Of a stretch of DNA of 64,000 bases, positions 9,335-17,923 are shown piece after piece. Every line of letters begins with the position of its first letter. Position 1 is the stretch's first letter. A program made the position numbers and the translations under genes. Origin of the DNA: Winogradskyella sp. PG-2 (GTDB lineage Bacteria; Bacteroidota; Bacteroidia; Flavobacteriales; Flavobacteriaceae); the NCBI RefSeq assembly GCF_000828715.1, contig NZ_AP014583.1:1238001-1302000 (forward strand), written 5' to 3'. A model generated the notes under the pieces. The model saw only the letters and a program-made list of their open reading frames with translations, searched no databases and was not told the DNA's origin.

Positions 9335-10073
9335 GTTCTTTCGTAAAATACGTTACAACCAAATGGAAGAAAACAAAATGGGTAAATACCTCAAATACGC
9401 TATTGGCGAGATTATCCTAGTCGTTATTGGTATTCTCATTGCACTACAGATTAATAATCGGAATGAAAACAACAAAGCACTTAAAAAAGAGCAAGCGTTT
9501 TTACAGGAAATTAACTTTGATTTTAAGTCTAATAAAACACAATTAGATTCTATTATTAGTTTCAATAAAGTGAGTTTTCATGCTAGTATAAGACTTTTAG
9601 AAATTATGGGAACCTTTGACTTAAAAAACCCCAAAAGAAATGAAGCAAATGCTCATTTTGCAGATAGCATGAAATATTATAACCGTTTAGCATGGAGAAA
9701 TAAATCGTTTAACCCTAAAAATGGTGCAGTAGAAGCGCTTTTAAATTCTTCATCATTCGATCTTATTAAAAACGATACTTTAAGACGTAATTTAATTTCT
9801 TGGAAAGATGTTTTGGGAGATTATTTAGAAGAAGAGCAATTTGCAGTTAATTTTCTAACTAATGAGTATGGTCCTTGGGTAAGAGCAAGTTTTGATCCAG
9901 ACCTCGATGACGACCCAGAAAACACAAAAGCGTTCTTTAGTAAAAGACATAGGAATTTTATAAACCAAAGAGCAGGAGATTTATATAACAATTTAACCAC
10001 AGTAAAAGAGGAAGGTGTTGTTGCTATGATTAATGATATTATTAGATTAACTGAACCTTTGAATAATAACTAA
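9327..10073 (+). CDS. DUF6090 family membrane-anchored protein, copy 4
   Basis: 248 residues: MIKFFRKIRYNQMEENKMGKYLKYAIGEI, membrane helix, then QINNRNE, so the otherwise invariant Trp of QINNWNE is Arg here. The periplasmic part contains conserved-looking FNPKNGAVEALLNSSSFDLIKND, a motif also recognisable in copy 1 (YNKNTFTNLKNTGAFDILPND), so these two share C-terminal ancestry. It overlaps copy 3 by eight bases and ends the chain; about 210 bases without a gene follow before the macroglobulin. Confidence 0.87.
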   Translation: MIKFFRKIRYNQMEENKMGKYLKYAIGEIILVVIGILIALQINNRNENNKALKKEQAFLQEINFDFKSNKTQLDSIISFNKVSFHASIRLLEIMGTFDLKNPKRNEANAHFADSMKYYNRLAWRNKSFNPKNGAVEALLNSSSFDLIKNDTLRRNLISWKDVLGDYLEEEQFAVNFLTNEYGPWVRASFDPDLDDDPENTKAFFSKRHRNFINQRAGDLYNNLTTVKEEGVVAMINDIIRLTEPLNNN

Positions 10074-10281
10074 AACTTACAGAAATACGGTAAAATAAAA
10101 CTCAATTTTCTTAGCCAAAACAATACTAATTTACAGCACTAAGTTTAGCATAATCCTTAACTTTAAGAACAATTTAACAACAGCCTAAAGTCTAAACACT
10201 AAAAATTTAGCGTACCTATTTAACAAGAATGCACCTACCTTTCTTTTTCACTGAAGTTTTATTTTAATACCATCATCAACT

Positions 10282-13200
10282 ATGCACATCAAAAAACAAC
10301 TTGCCTTTCTAGCTCTAATTGTAATCGCAGTATCGTGTAAAAAGAAGCCTGTAGAAACCGATAATATTTTTAAGTACAGAGATTATATTAGTTATACCAC
10401 ATCTGGAGTGGTTTCGGTAACAGCGCCTATTAAAATTAATCTCGCTGAGGAAGTAGAAGGTTGGGAGACAGAGCAAGAATTAGATACGGATTTAATTAAA
10501 ACACAACCTCATATCCAAGGCACATTAAAAGCACTCAACAAACACACACTACTGTTTACACCAGATGAAGCTTTAGAACCTGCAACAGCTTATGGAGTTA
10601 CTGTAAAACTGGGTAATATTTATAAAACGATCCTTCAAGAATTTAAGAACTACACCTTTGAGTTTAAAACCATCACTCCGAGTTTTAGTATCATGACTAA
10701 TAATTTGCAGTCCTATAGTAAAGAATGGCAGTATGTATTAGGTCAATTACGCTCATCAGACGTTATTACTTTAGAAGATGCTAAACAATTAGTATCAGCA
10801 AAACAGAACAAAAAAGACCTCAACTTAGTTTGGTTAGAAGTGCCAGAACCTTCCAAATATTTTGAGTTTAGAATCGATAGTATTAAACGTAAAATAGAAG
10901 ACAGTAAAATTGATGTCTTTTGGAATGGTAAAGCCATAAAAGCCGAAAATAAAGGAGAGAACTTCATCAACATTCCTGGGAAAAACAACTTTAGTATTGT
11001 TGAGACTAATGTGATTCAAAATCCTGAGCAATACTTAGCAATTAACTTTTCAGATCCTTTAAAAAAGCAACAAAATTTTGCGGGTTTAGTGACTATTCAG
11101 AATGTGAAAAACCCAAAATATATCGTTGATGGTAATGTGTTGAAAGTATATACAGACGTCAAATTAGTCGGAGATATTAGAGTCGATGTCTTTACAGGTA
11201 TCAAAAACACAGACGGTTTCAAACTTAAAAACGCCTTCGCTCAAACCTTAACCTTCGAGGAATTAAAACCACAAGTACGTTTAGTAAGCAACGGTTCTAT
11301 TTTACCAAATTCAAAAGATTTAAAATTCAATTTTGAAGCTGTAAATCTAAGTAAGGTCGATGTTAGAGTCATTAAAATATTTGAAGACAATGTACTTCAG
11401 TTTTTACAAGAAAATAACATGAATAGTAACTACGAAAACTCAATAAAACAAGTTGGTCGACGTATTGCAAAAGAGACAATTACATTAATACAAGATAAAA
11501 GTCAGAATACCGCGAAATGGAAAGCCTACAGTATTGATTTATCTAAATATATACAAGCAGATCCTGGTGCGATTTACAGAGTAGAAGTTGGTTTTAAACG
11601 CAACTATTCCTTATACGATTGTTCATCAAAATCAAAAACTACAAACGTTGATGAGGATGAGTATTATGATGATTACTATGACGACTATTACGAGGAAGAT
11701 TTTTACGCCTCAGAGGATATTTCTGAAGAAGAGCAAGAATTAAGAGAAGAGCGTTATTGGGATAATCTCACCTACAGGTACAGAAATACGAATTACCGTT
11801 ATAGAGATAGAAACAATGCCTGCACAGATTCTTATTTTAATTATGGTAACAGAACCGTATCTCTAAATTTAATTGGTTCTAATCTTGGTGTGATTGCAAA
11901 ACAAGGCAACGATAATACGTACTTCTTTGCGGTCACCAATATTCTATCTACAGATCCTGAAGCAAGTGCAAAAGTCACTTTATATAATTATCAGCAACAA
12001 GAACTCGTAAATGGTAATACAAACAATGATGGTATTATAGAACTAGATACTAAAAAACGAGCTGCCTTTGCTATCGTATCTAAAGGAAAGAACGTAAGTT
12101 ATGTAAAGCTATTTGATGGTAATTCTTTATCACTAAGTAAATTCGATGTCTCAGGAAATAGATTACAACGTGGACTCAAAGGGTATATCTATGGCGAACG
12201 TGGTGTATGGAGACCAGGCGATAGTTTGTTCTTAACCTTTATGTTAAATCATAAAGCCAATAAACTACCAAAACGACATCCTGTAAAACTAGAAATTACT
12301 GATCCTGTTGGGAAGTTGGTATATAGAAAGGTATCTATTGATAACATTAATAATTTCTATGACTTTAAAGTACCAACGTCATCCGATTATAAAACAGGAA
12401 ACTATAATGCTAAGGTATCTGTTGGTGGAGCAAACTTTTCTAAAAATTTAAAGATCGAAACGGTTAAACCCAACCGATTAAAAATTAAAATAGATTTTAA
12501 AGACAACATCTTAAAAAATAAAGAAGCCTTAGAAGGTGACTTAAATGTAGCATGGTTGCATGGTGCACCTGCAAAGAATTTAAAAGCTGAAGTAAAAGCG
12601 AAATTCTCAACAGCTTACACCAGTTTTAAAGGGTATAAAAACTATGTATTTAATGACCCAACTAAAAATTTTAGCACTGAAGAAACCAATGTATTTGAAG
12701 GCTATTTAGATACAAATGGAAACGCTAAAATTGATGCAGAATTAAATATTGGAAGTAATGCTCCTGGTATGCTGAATGGACAATTTTTAGTCAGAGCCTT
12801 TGAAAATGGTGGTGACTTTTCGCTCGATGCATTCACAATGCCATATGCTCCATATGAGAGTTTCGTAGGCTTACAATCACCTAAAGGCAACAATTATGGA
12901 TCTTTCTTTACGGATGAAAATCACACCTTTGACATTGCAACAGTTACTGCTGAAGGGAAACCAATTCAACGTAAAAATTTAGAAGTAAAAGTCTATAAAA
13001 TTGAATGGCGTTGGTGGTGGAATTCCTCTTACGATAACTTATCGAGTTACGTATCGAGCAATTACCATAGACCTGTTCAGCAGTATTCTATCAATACAGA
13101 TGCTAAAGGAAAAGCAAGTTTTAAAGTTAATATTCCTGAAAATGATCGTGGTCGTTATTTAATCAGAATAGTAGATCCTGAAAGTGGTCATGCAACTGGT

Positions 13201-15870
13201 CGTACTGCGTATTTCTATAAAAACTGGTGGTCCAATTCAGCATCTGGCGATAAAGAAGCGGCTAAAATGTTGGTGTTCTCAACAGATAAAGACAACTATA
13301 ATGTTGGTGATACAGCAAAACTAACCTTCCCTTCTGGTAGCGAAGGCAGAGCTTTAGTAAGTATTGAAAATGGTACTGAGGTCTTACAACACCAATGGGT
13401 AAAAACGAAGCCAGGTGAAACCACAATTGATATTGTGGTGACAAAAGAGATGGCGCCAAATGTGTTTATTAATATTTCATTATTACAGCCACATGCTATT
13501 ACTTCTAATGATTTGCCAATTCGTTTATATGGAGTCATTCCTATGATGGTCGAAAATCCGGCAACAAAATTAGAACCACAAATTAGCATGCCAGATAAAA
13601 TTCAACCAGAGCAATCTTACGAAATCAAAGTCTCTGAAAAGAATAACAAAGCGATGACTTACACCATTGCTGTAGTTGAAGAAGGGCTTTTAGATTTAAC
13701 GCGTTTTAAAACACCTAACGCTTGGAATAGTTTCTACGCTCGTGAAGCTTTAGGAGTAAAAACCTGGGATATTTTCGATGATGTCATTGGAGCTTATTCT
13801 GGCAGTATAGATCAAGTATATGCAATTGGTGGAGATGGAGCTGCAGCTAAAGGCAAAAACAAAAAAGCAAATCGCTTTAAACCAGTGGTAACCTATATAG
13901 GACCTTTCGTTTTAAGTGAAGGAAAAACAAAAACACACCAACTAAAAATGCCAAACTATGTTGGTGCAGTAAGAACAATGGTTGTTGCAGGAAATAGTAA
14001 TACTGAAGCTTATGGAAGTACTGAGAAATCAGTACAAGTTAAAAAGCCACTAATGGTTTTAGCGACTTTACCACGTAAGTTAAGTCCTGGTGAAAAAGTA
14101 ACTCTCCCTGTAACGGTTTTTGCCATGGAAAAGAAAGTGAAAGACGTTAAACTTACGATAAACCTAAGTGATGGTATTACCGTAAAAGGGAACAAAACGC
14201 AATCACTTCAATTTAGTAAACCGGACGAGAAAATGGTCTATTTTAAATTGGATGTTACTAAAGCAAAAGGTATTAATACTATTGAAGTCGTTGCGACAGG
14301 AAATGGCGAGAAATCAACTTACAAAGTCGAGATTGATATTGAAAACCCTAACCCAATGACGTCTCGAGTTATCGACCAAGAGCTTCAAGCAAATAGCAAT
14401 CAAACTATAGATATTACAACTTTTGGTGTACCAGGAAGCAACTCAGCAACTGTAGAGTTTTCAACCTTACCTCCTATGGATTTCACAAAACGAATGGAGT
14501 ATTTAATTCGTTATCCTCATGGTTGTGTTGAGCAAACCACATCTGGTGTTTTCCCTCAATTATTCTTAACAGATATTTTTGATTTAACACCTCAAAAGAA
14601 AAAACAAGTACAGCGTAATATTGAAAGTGGTATTAGACGCTTAGGACGTTTTCAAAATGCTAGTGGTGGCTTAGGCTATTGGATGGGTGAAAGCTCTAAC
14701 AATGATTGGGGAACAAGTTATGCTGGTCATTTTATGATTGAAGCTGAGAAGAAAGGTTTTGTATTACCATTAACCTTTAAGAGTAATTGGATTGCATACC
14801 AAAGACAAGCGGCTCGTAATTGGAGACCAAGTTATAGACATTATCATAGTGATTTTGCACAAGCCTATCGTCTATATACATTGGCTTTGGCTGGTAGTCC
14901 GGATTTGGCGAGTATGAACCGTTTGAGAGAATTCGAGGAAATCTCTAATGACGCTAAATGGAGATTAGCTGCTGCCTATGTATTAGCTGGTCAAAAAGAG
15001 GCTAGTGATGCTATTTCTAAATTATCGAATATTGATTTTGAATCAGACAAAATAGATAATTATACTTATGGTTCCGTTTACCGAAATAGAGCAATGGCTT
15101 TAGAAACCATGTTGATTACTAATCATCCTAAGAAAACAGATTTGGCAAAATCGATTGCAAAATCCTTAGCAAGTGACCGTTGGATGAGTACACAAACTAC
15201 AGCCTATAATTTATTAGCGCTAGGAAAAATGATAAGTCAGAATGGTGGTAAAGAATTAAAGCTCACCTATAAAATCAATGGTAATACTGAAACGATAGAT
15301 ACTCGAAATGGAATTGCACAACGTAATATTCCTATCAATGAAGGAGTGAATCAGATGACGATTACAAATGCAAAAGACAATTTGGTCTATGTACGTGTTT
15401 TAAATTCTGGGAAATTAAAATTAGGCGAAGAGATAGCCGAACAACGCGGTTTCTCAATCTCTACAGTCTATAAAGATTTACAAGGCAATAAAATAGATGT
15501 CACCAAGCTACAACAAGGACAAGATTTTGTAGCGACAGTAAGTATTTCTAACCTAACTAGAGATTACGTTAATGATGTGGCTTTGACTCAGATTTTCCCA
15601 TCAGGTTGGGATATTGTAAATACACGTTTTACAGATTTTGGAGATACAACAGTAAGCAATGCTAGGTATACAGATATTAGAGATGATCGCGTAAACTTCT
15701 ATTTTAATATGAGTAGAAAAGGAAAACATGGTGCCAAAACATTTACTGTAATGTTAAATGCATCTTATTTAGGGACCTATTACCTGCCTGGAGCACAAGC
15801 TGAAGCCATGTACGATAATGATGATTATCTCGTAAGGAACAAAGGGAAATGGGTAATCGTTGAAAAATAA
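10282..15870 (+). CDS. Bacterial alpha-2-macroglobulin, thioester type, lipoprotein (YfhM-like)
   Basis: 1862 residues, one of the longest genes here. Lipoprotein signal with Cys19 in VIAVSCKKKP, so it is membrane-anchored facing the periplasm. It follows the macroglobulin plan: several MG domains, MG2-like region around residue 620-720 (GYIYGERGVWRPGDSLFLTF is the typical entry), and the thioester domain with GCVEQT, where Cys1415 and Gln1418 would form the internal thioester that traps attacking proteases. E. coli YfaS lacks this motif while YfhM has it. An unusual acidic, Tyr-rich segment (about residues 456-480: DEDEYYDDYYDDYYEED) interrupts the N-terminal third. In many bacteria such genes pair with PBP1C; here the PBP1C gene lies 4.8 kb downstream, with four genes between. 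Confidence 0.93.
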   Translation: MHIKKQLAFLALIVIAVSCKKKPVETDNIFKYRDYISYTTSGVVSVTAPIKINLAEEVEGWETEQELDTDLIKTQPHIQGTLKALNKHTLLFTPDEALEPATAYGVTVKLGNIYKTILQEFKNYTFEFKTITPSFSIMTNNLQSYSKEWQYVLGQLRSSDVITLEDAKQLVSAKQNKKDLNLVWLEVPEPSKYFEFRIDSIKRKIEDSKIDVFWNGKAIKAENKGENFINIPGKNNFSIVETNVIQNPEQYLAINFSDPLKKQQNFAGLVTIQNVKNPKYIVDGNVLKVYTDVKLVGDIRVDVFTGIKNTDGFKLKNAFAQTLTFEELKPQVRLVSNGSILPNSKDLKFNFEAVNLSKVDVRVIKIFEDNVLQFLQENNMNSNYENSIKQVGRRIAKETITLIQDKSQNTAKWKAYSIDLSKYIQADPGAIYRVEVGFKRNYSLYDCSSKSKTTNVDEDEYYDDYYDDYYEEDFYASEDISEEEQELREERYWDNLTYRYRNTNYRYRDRNNACTDSYFNYGNRTVSLNLIGSNLGVIAKQGNDNTYFFAVTNILSTDPEASAKVTLYNYQQQELVNGNTNNDGIIELDTKKRAAFAIVSKGKNVSYVKLFDGNSLSLSKFDVSGNRLQRGLKGYIYGERGVWRPGDSLFLTFMLNHKANKLPKRHPVKLEITDPVGKLVYRKVSIDNINNFYDFKVPTSSDYKTGNYNAKVSVGGANFSKNLKIETVKPNRLKIKIDFKDNILKNKEALEGDLNVAWLHGAPAKNLKAEVKAKFSTAYTSFKGYKNYVFNDPTKNFSTEETNVFEGYLDTNGNAKIDAELNIGSNAPGMLNGQFLVRAFENGGDFSLDAFTMPYAPYESFVGLQSPKGNNYGSFFTDENHTFDIATVTAEGKPIQRKNLEVKVYKIEWRWWWNSSYDNLSSYVSSNYHRPVQQYSINTDAKGKASFKVNIPENDRGRYLIRIVDPESGHATGRTAYFYKNWWSNSASGDKEAAKMLVFSTDKDNYNVGDTAKLTFPSGSEGRALVSIENGTEVLQHQWVKTKPGETTIDIVVTKEMAPNVFINISLLQPHAITSNDLPIRLYGVIPMMVENPATKLEPQISMPDKIQPEQSYEIKVSEKNNKAMTYTIAVVEEGLLDLTRFKTPNAWNSFYAREALGVKTWDIFDDVIGAYSGSIDQVYAIGGDGAAAKGKNKKANRFKPVVTYIGPFVLSEGKTKTHQLKMPNYVGAVRTMVVAGNSNTEAYGSTEKSVQVKKPLMVLATLPRKLSPGEKVTLPVTVFAMEKKVKDVKLTINLSDGITVKGNKTQSLQFSKPDEKMVYFKLDVTKAKGINTIEVVATGNGEKSTYKVEIDIENPNPMTSRVIDQELQANSNQTIDITTFGVPGSNSATVEFSTLPPMDFTKRMEYLIRYPHGCVEQTTSGVFPQLFLTDIFDLTPQKKKQVQRNIESGIRRLGRFQNASGGLGYWMGESSNNDWGTSYAGHFMIEAEKKGFVLPLTFKSNWIAYQRQAARNWRPSYRHYHSDFAQAYRLYTLALAGSPDLASMNRLREFEEISNDAKWRLAAAYVLAGQKEASDAISKLSNIDFESDKIDNYTYGSVYRNRAMALETMLITNHPKKTDLAKSIAKSLASDRWMSTQTTAYNLLALGKMISQNGGKELKLTYKINGNTETIDTRNGIAQRNIPINEGVNQMTITNAKDNLVYVRVLNSGKLKLGEEIAEQRGFSISTVYKDLQGNKIDVTKLQQGQDFVATVSISNLTRDYVNDVALTQIFPSGWDIVNTRFTDFGDTTVSNARYTDIRDDRVNFYFNMSRKGKHGAKTFTVMLNASYLGTYYLPGAQAEAMYDNDDYLVRNKGKWVIVEK

Positions 15871-15965
15871 AAAACACTAAACATAAACTAAAACTTGTCG
15901 GTCGACAGTCAAGGAAGCTAAGAGAAAACAAACCGCTAAAATGTTTAACTTAAAAACAAGAAATT

Positions 15966-16817
15966 ATGAACTATTTAAAAATGATTTTAGCGATCGCATT
16001 GGTATTCAATATGGCAATTGCAACAGCTCAAGAAGAAGCGTACGTAGCAGCAGAAAGTGGATTATCTCTTAGAGATCAACCAGATGTTAGTGGAAAAATG
16101 TTAACGAAACTATCCTATGGTGAAGCCATTGGTGTATTAGAAGAAACGGATAAAAATTTAGTAATACTAGATGGAGGTGAGAAAATTAGCGGGAAATGGG
16201 TGAAAGTTGAGACTCGAAATCATATTGGTTACGTTTTTAATGGGTATTTATCATCCAATAAAATTGCAAAAACGATACGATTAAATCTAGATAATATAAA
16301 GGTTGATATCCAAAATTTAGCGACAAGTGATTATAAAAGAACACATGATTTAAAAGATGAAGATAAGGCGACAATTAATGTAGATATTAGTGATTCTGCT
16401 GAAGGAAAAAACATTGTTCTTTTAGATAATGGCTATAAGCAAGTACGTTTATTTCAGAGCTATGCAAACAACTTTTCCTATATGAGCTCTAATGTTAAAT
16501 GCAATTCTAATGAATGGAAACAGTTTAATACAGAGTGGAAGCCATTGAAGCAATTAAAGTCTAATACTTTTGAAACATTAGCCTATACTGAAAAAGACTG
16601 GATCGATTTTATTGACATAGCTATCAAGGATTTAAAAGATGACGTTGAAAATAAATGTGGTGAAGACTGGTTAAATTATGTAAAAACCATAAAGAACATA
16701 AAAGATTATCCTGTCAGTATTACAACAGAGCGTATTTTTATTAAATTTATAATGACAGATTTTGAAGATAATATCACCGAGAAAATAATTGAATTTGAAA
16801 TTCCTGAAGGTTCTTAA
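15966..16817 (+). CDS. Secreted protein with N-terminal bacterial SH3 domain
   Basis: 283 residues. Signal peptide MNYLKMILAIALVFNMAIATAQ, then residues about 24-98 form a bacterial SH3 fold: YVAAESGLSLRDQPDVSGKMLTKLSYGEAIGVL is the classic opening and GKWVKVETRNHIGYVFNGYLS the closing strand. Such domains bind peptidoglycan or other envelope ligands. The remaining 180 residues show no recognised domain. It follows the macroglobulin by 95 bases and is followed after only three bases by the monooxygenase-like gene, so these two form an operon. Confidence 0.8.
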   Translation: MNYLKMILAIALVFNMAIATAQEEAYVAAESGLSLRDQPDVSGKMLTKLSYGEAIGVLEETDKNLVILDGGEKISGKWVKVETRNHIGYVFNGYLSSNKIAKTIRLNLDNIKVDIQNLATSDYKRTHDLKDEDKATINVDISDSAEGKNIVLLDNGYKQVRLFQSYANNFSYMSSNVKCNSNEWKQFNTEWKPLKQLKSNTFETLAYTEKDWIDFIDIAIKDLKDDVENKCGEDWLNYVKTIKNIKDYPVSITTERIFIKFIMTDFEDNITEKIIEFEIPEGS

Positions 16818-16820
16818 AAA

Positions 16821-17138
16821 ATGAAAAACTTTAAACCATACTTTGCTGTAATATTTACATCAACTCAAACACAACATACCGAAGGTTATGCTGAAATGGC
16901 TAACAAAATGGAAACCTTAGCAAAACAACAAGAAGGTTACATTGGTATTGATAGTGCTAAAAACGATGTAGGTATTACAGTGAGTTATTGGGAAAGTTTA
17001 GAGGCTATTAAAAATTGGAAAGCAAATTCTGAGCACTTATTTGCTCAACAAAAAGGACGAGAGCAATGGTACAATTGGTACAATTGGTACAATGTACGCA
17101 TTTGTAAAGTAGAACGTGAACATGAATTTAAACTATAG
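16821..17138 (+). CDS. Antibiotic biosynthesis monooxygenase (ABM)-like ferredoxin-fold protein
   Basis: 105 residues, cytoplasmic. MANKMETLAKQQEGYIGIDS and ITVSYWESLEAIKNWKANSEH match the ABM dimeric alpha/beta barrel pattern; members are small cofactor-free monooxygenases or heme-degrading proteins, and most flavobacterial copies have no proven substrate. A tandem in-frame repeat turns the usual single aromatic step before VRICKVER into WYNWYNWYN (see the repeat at 17067). This probably lengthens one helix or strand and may be a recent expansion. Three bases after the SH3 gene. Confidence 0.8.
   Translation: MKNFKPYFAVIFTSTQTQHTEGYAEMANKMETLAKQQEGYIGIDSAKNDVGITVSYWESLEAIKNWKANSEHLFAQQKGREQWYNWYNWYNVRICKVEREHEFKL
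17067..17093 (+). repeat. Three perfect 9-base tandem repeats inside the ABM gene
   Basis: TGGTACAAT occurs three times head to tail, encoding Trp-Tyr-Asn three times. The unit is a multiple of three, so copy-number changes keep the frame. Confidence 0.95.
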
Positions 17139-17152
17139 AATACACTAGAAAT

Positions 17153-17863
17153 CTATTTCAAATACTCATCTAAATTAGATTTAATTATTTGAGACCAAAG
17201 TTTGTAACCCTCTCTATTTAAATGTAATTGATCTTCAATAAATAATTCAGTTCTAGGAAGTTGGTCTTTATTCAAAAACTCTTGGCTTGTGGATATAAAA
17301 TAAAGATTGTCCTTACTTTCACAATAGGCTTTCATTAAATTATTCGCTTTAACCGTTTTATTCCAAATATTCCATCTGCTTTGTGTCGGCGTAATTTCTA
17401 TTAAAAAAATAGGTGTGTCTGGTACTATTTTTTCAACTTGCTTAGTGAAGTATTTAAATAAACGATTTACTTGTTTCGGATTAACTCTAGTTTTGGGTTC
17501 GTCCCAAATTCCAGTAAGATCATTAGCAACAAAACATACAATTGCCTTTGCGTTTTTATGAGAAGTTACTAAACGTTCTGTAAAATGTATTAAATCATAA
17601 AAATGAGCTCCTCCATAACCTCTTTTTACAGAATTATATGGTGCCATATCTTTATGAATAGAATCCCATAAACGAATACTAGAACTTCCTATATATAGAA
17701 TGTAATCGTCTTGAAAAGTCTCTATTTTATCAAGTTTTTCAAGATCCTTAACCTGAAATTCAAAAGTTTTTGCAGTATTAGCATACTTTTTTAATGGAGA
17801 ACACGATGTTATTAAGTACAACATACATCCCATAAAAGTGAATTTTGTGAATATATTCCTCAT
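17153..17863 (-). CDS. SGNH/GDSL-family hydrolase, lipoprotein
   Basis: 236 residues. Lipoprotein signal with Cys21 in LITSCSPL. SGNH blocks are all visible: ILYIGSSSIRLWDS (block I, catalytic Ser61), GYGGAHFYD (block II Gly), CFVANDLTGIW (block III Asn) and DQLHLNREGY (block V, Asp211 and His214). The family contains esterases, lipases and polysaccharide deacetylases; the GSSSIRxW form is common in lipoprotein acylhydrolases of unknown substrate. Convergent with the ABM gene, 14 bases apart. Downstream (leftward) of the adhesin gene with a gap of 60 bases. Confidence 0.87.
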   Translation of the reverse strand: MRNIFTKFTFMGCMLYLITSCSPLKKYANTAKTFEFQVKDLEKLDKIETFQDDYILYIGSSSIRLWDSIHKDMAPYNSVKRGYGGAHFYDLIHFTERLVTSHKNAKAIVCFVANDLTGIWDEPKTRVNPKQVNRLFKYFTKQVEKIVPDTPIFLIEITPTQSRWNIWNKTVKANNLMKAYCESKDNLYFISTSQEFLNKDQLPRTELFIEDQLHLNREGYKLWSQIIKSNLDEYLK

Positions 17864-17923
17864 TAACTTTAATCTTAAATTTTAGTTATTTTGCATTCTT
17901 TTAATGAGACTAAATATAAGTTT

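Noticed and set aside
15890..15925. Short inverted repeat TGTCG-GT-CGACA after the macroglobulin gene
   Set aside because: The stem is only five bases with a two-base loop and there is no T run, so it is not convincing as a terminator.
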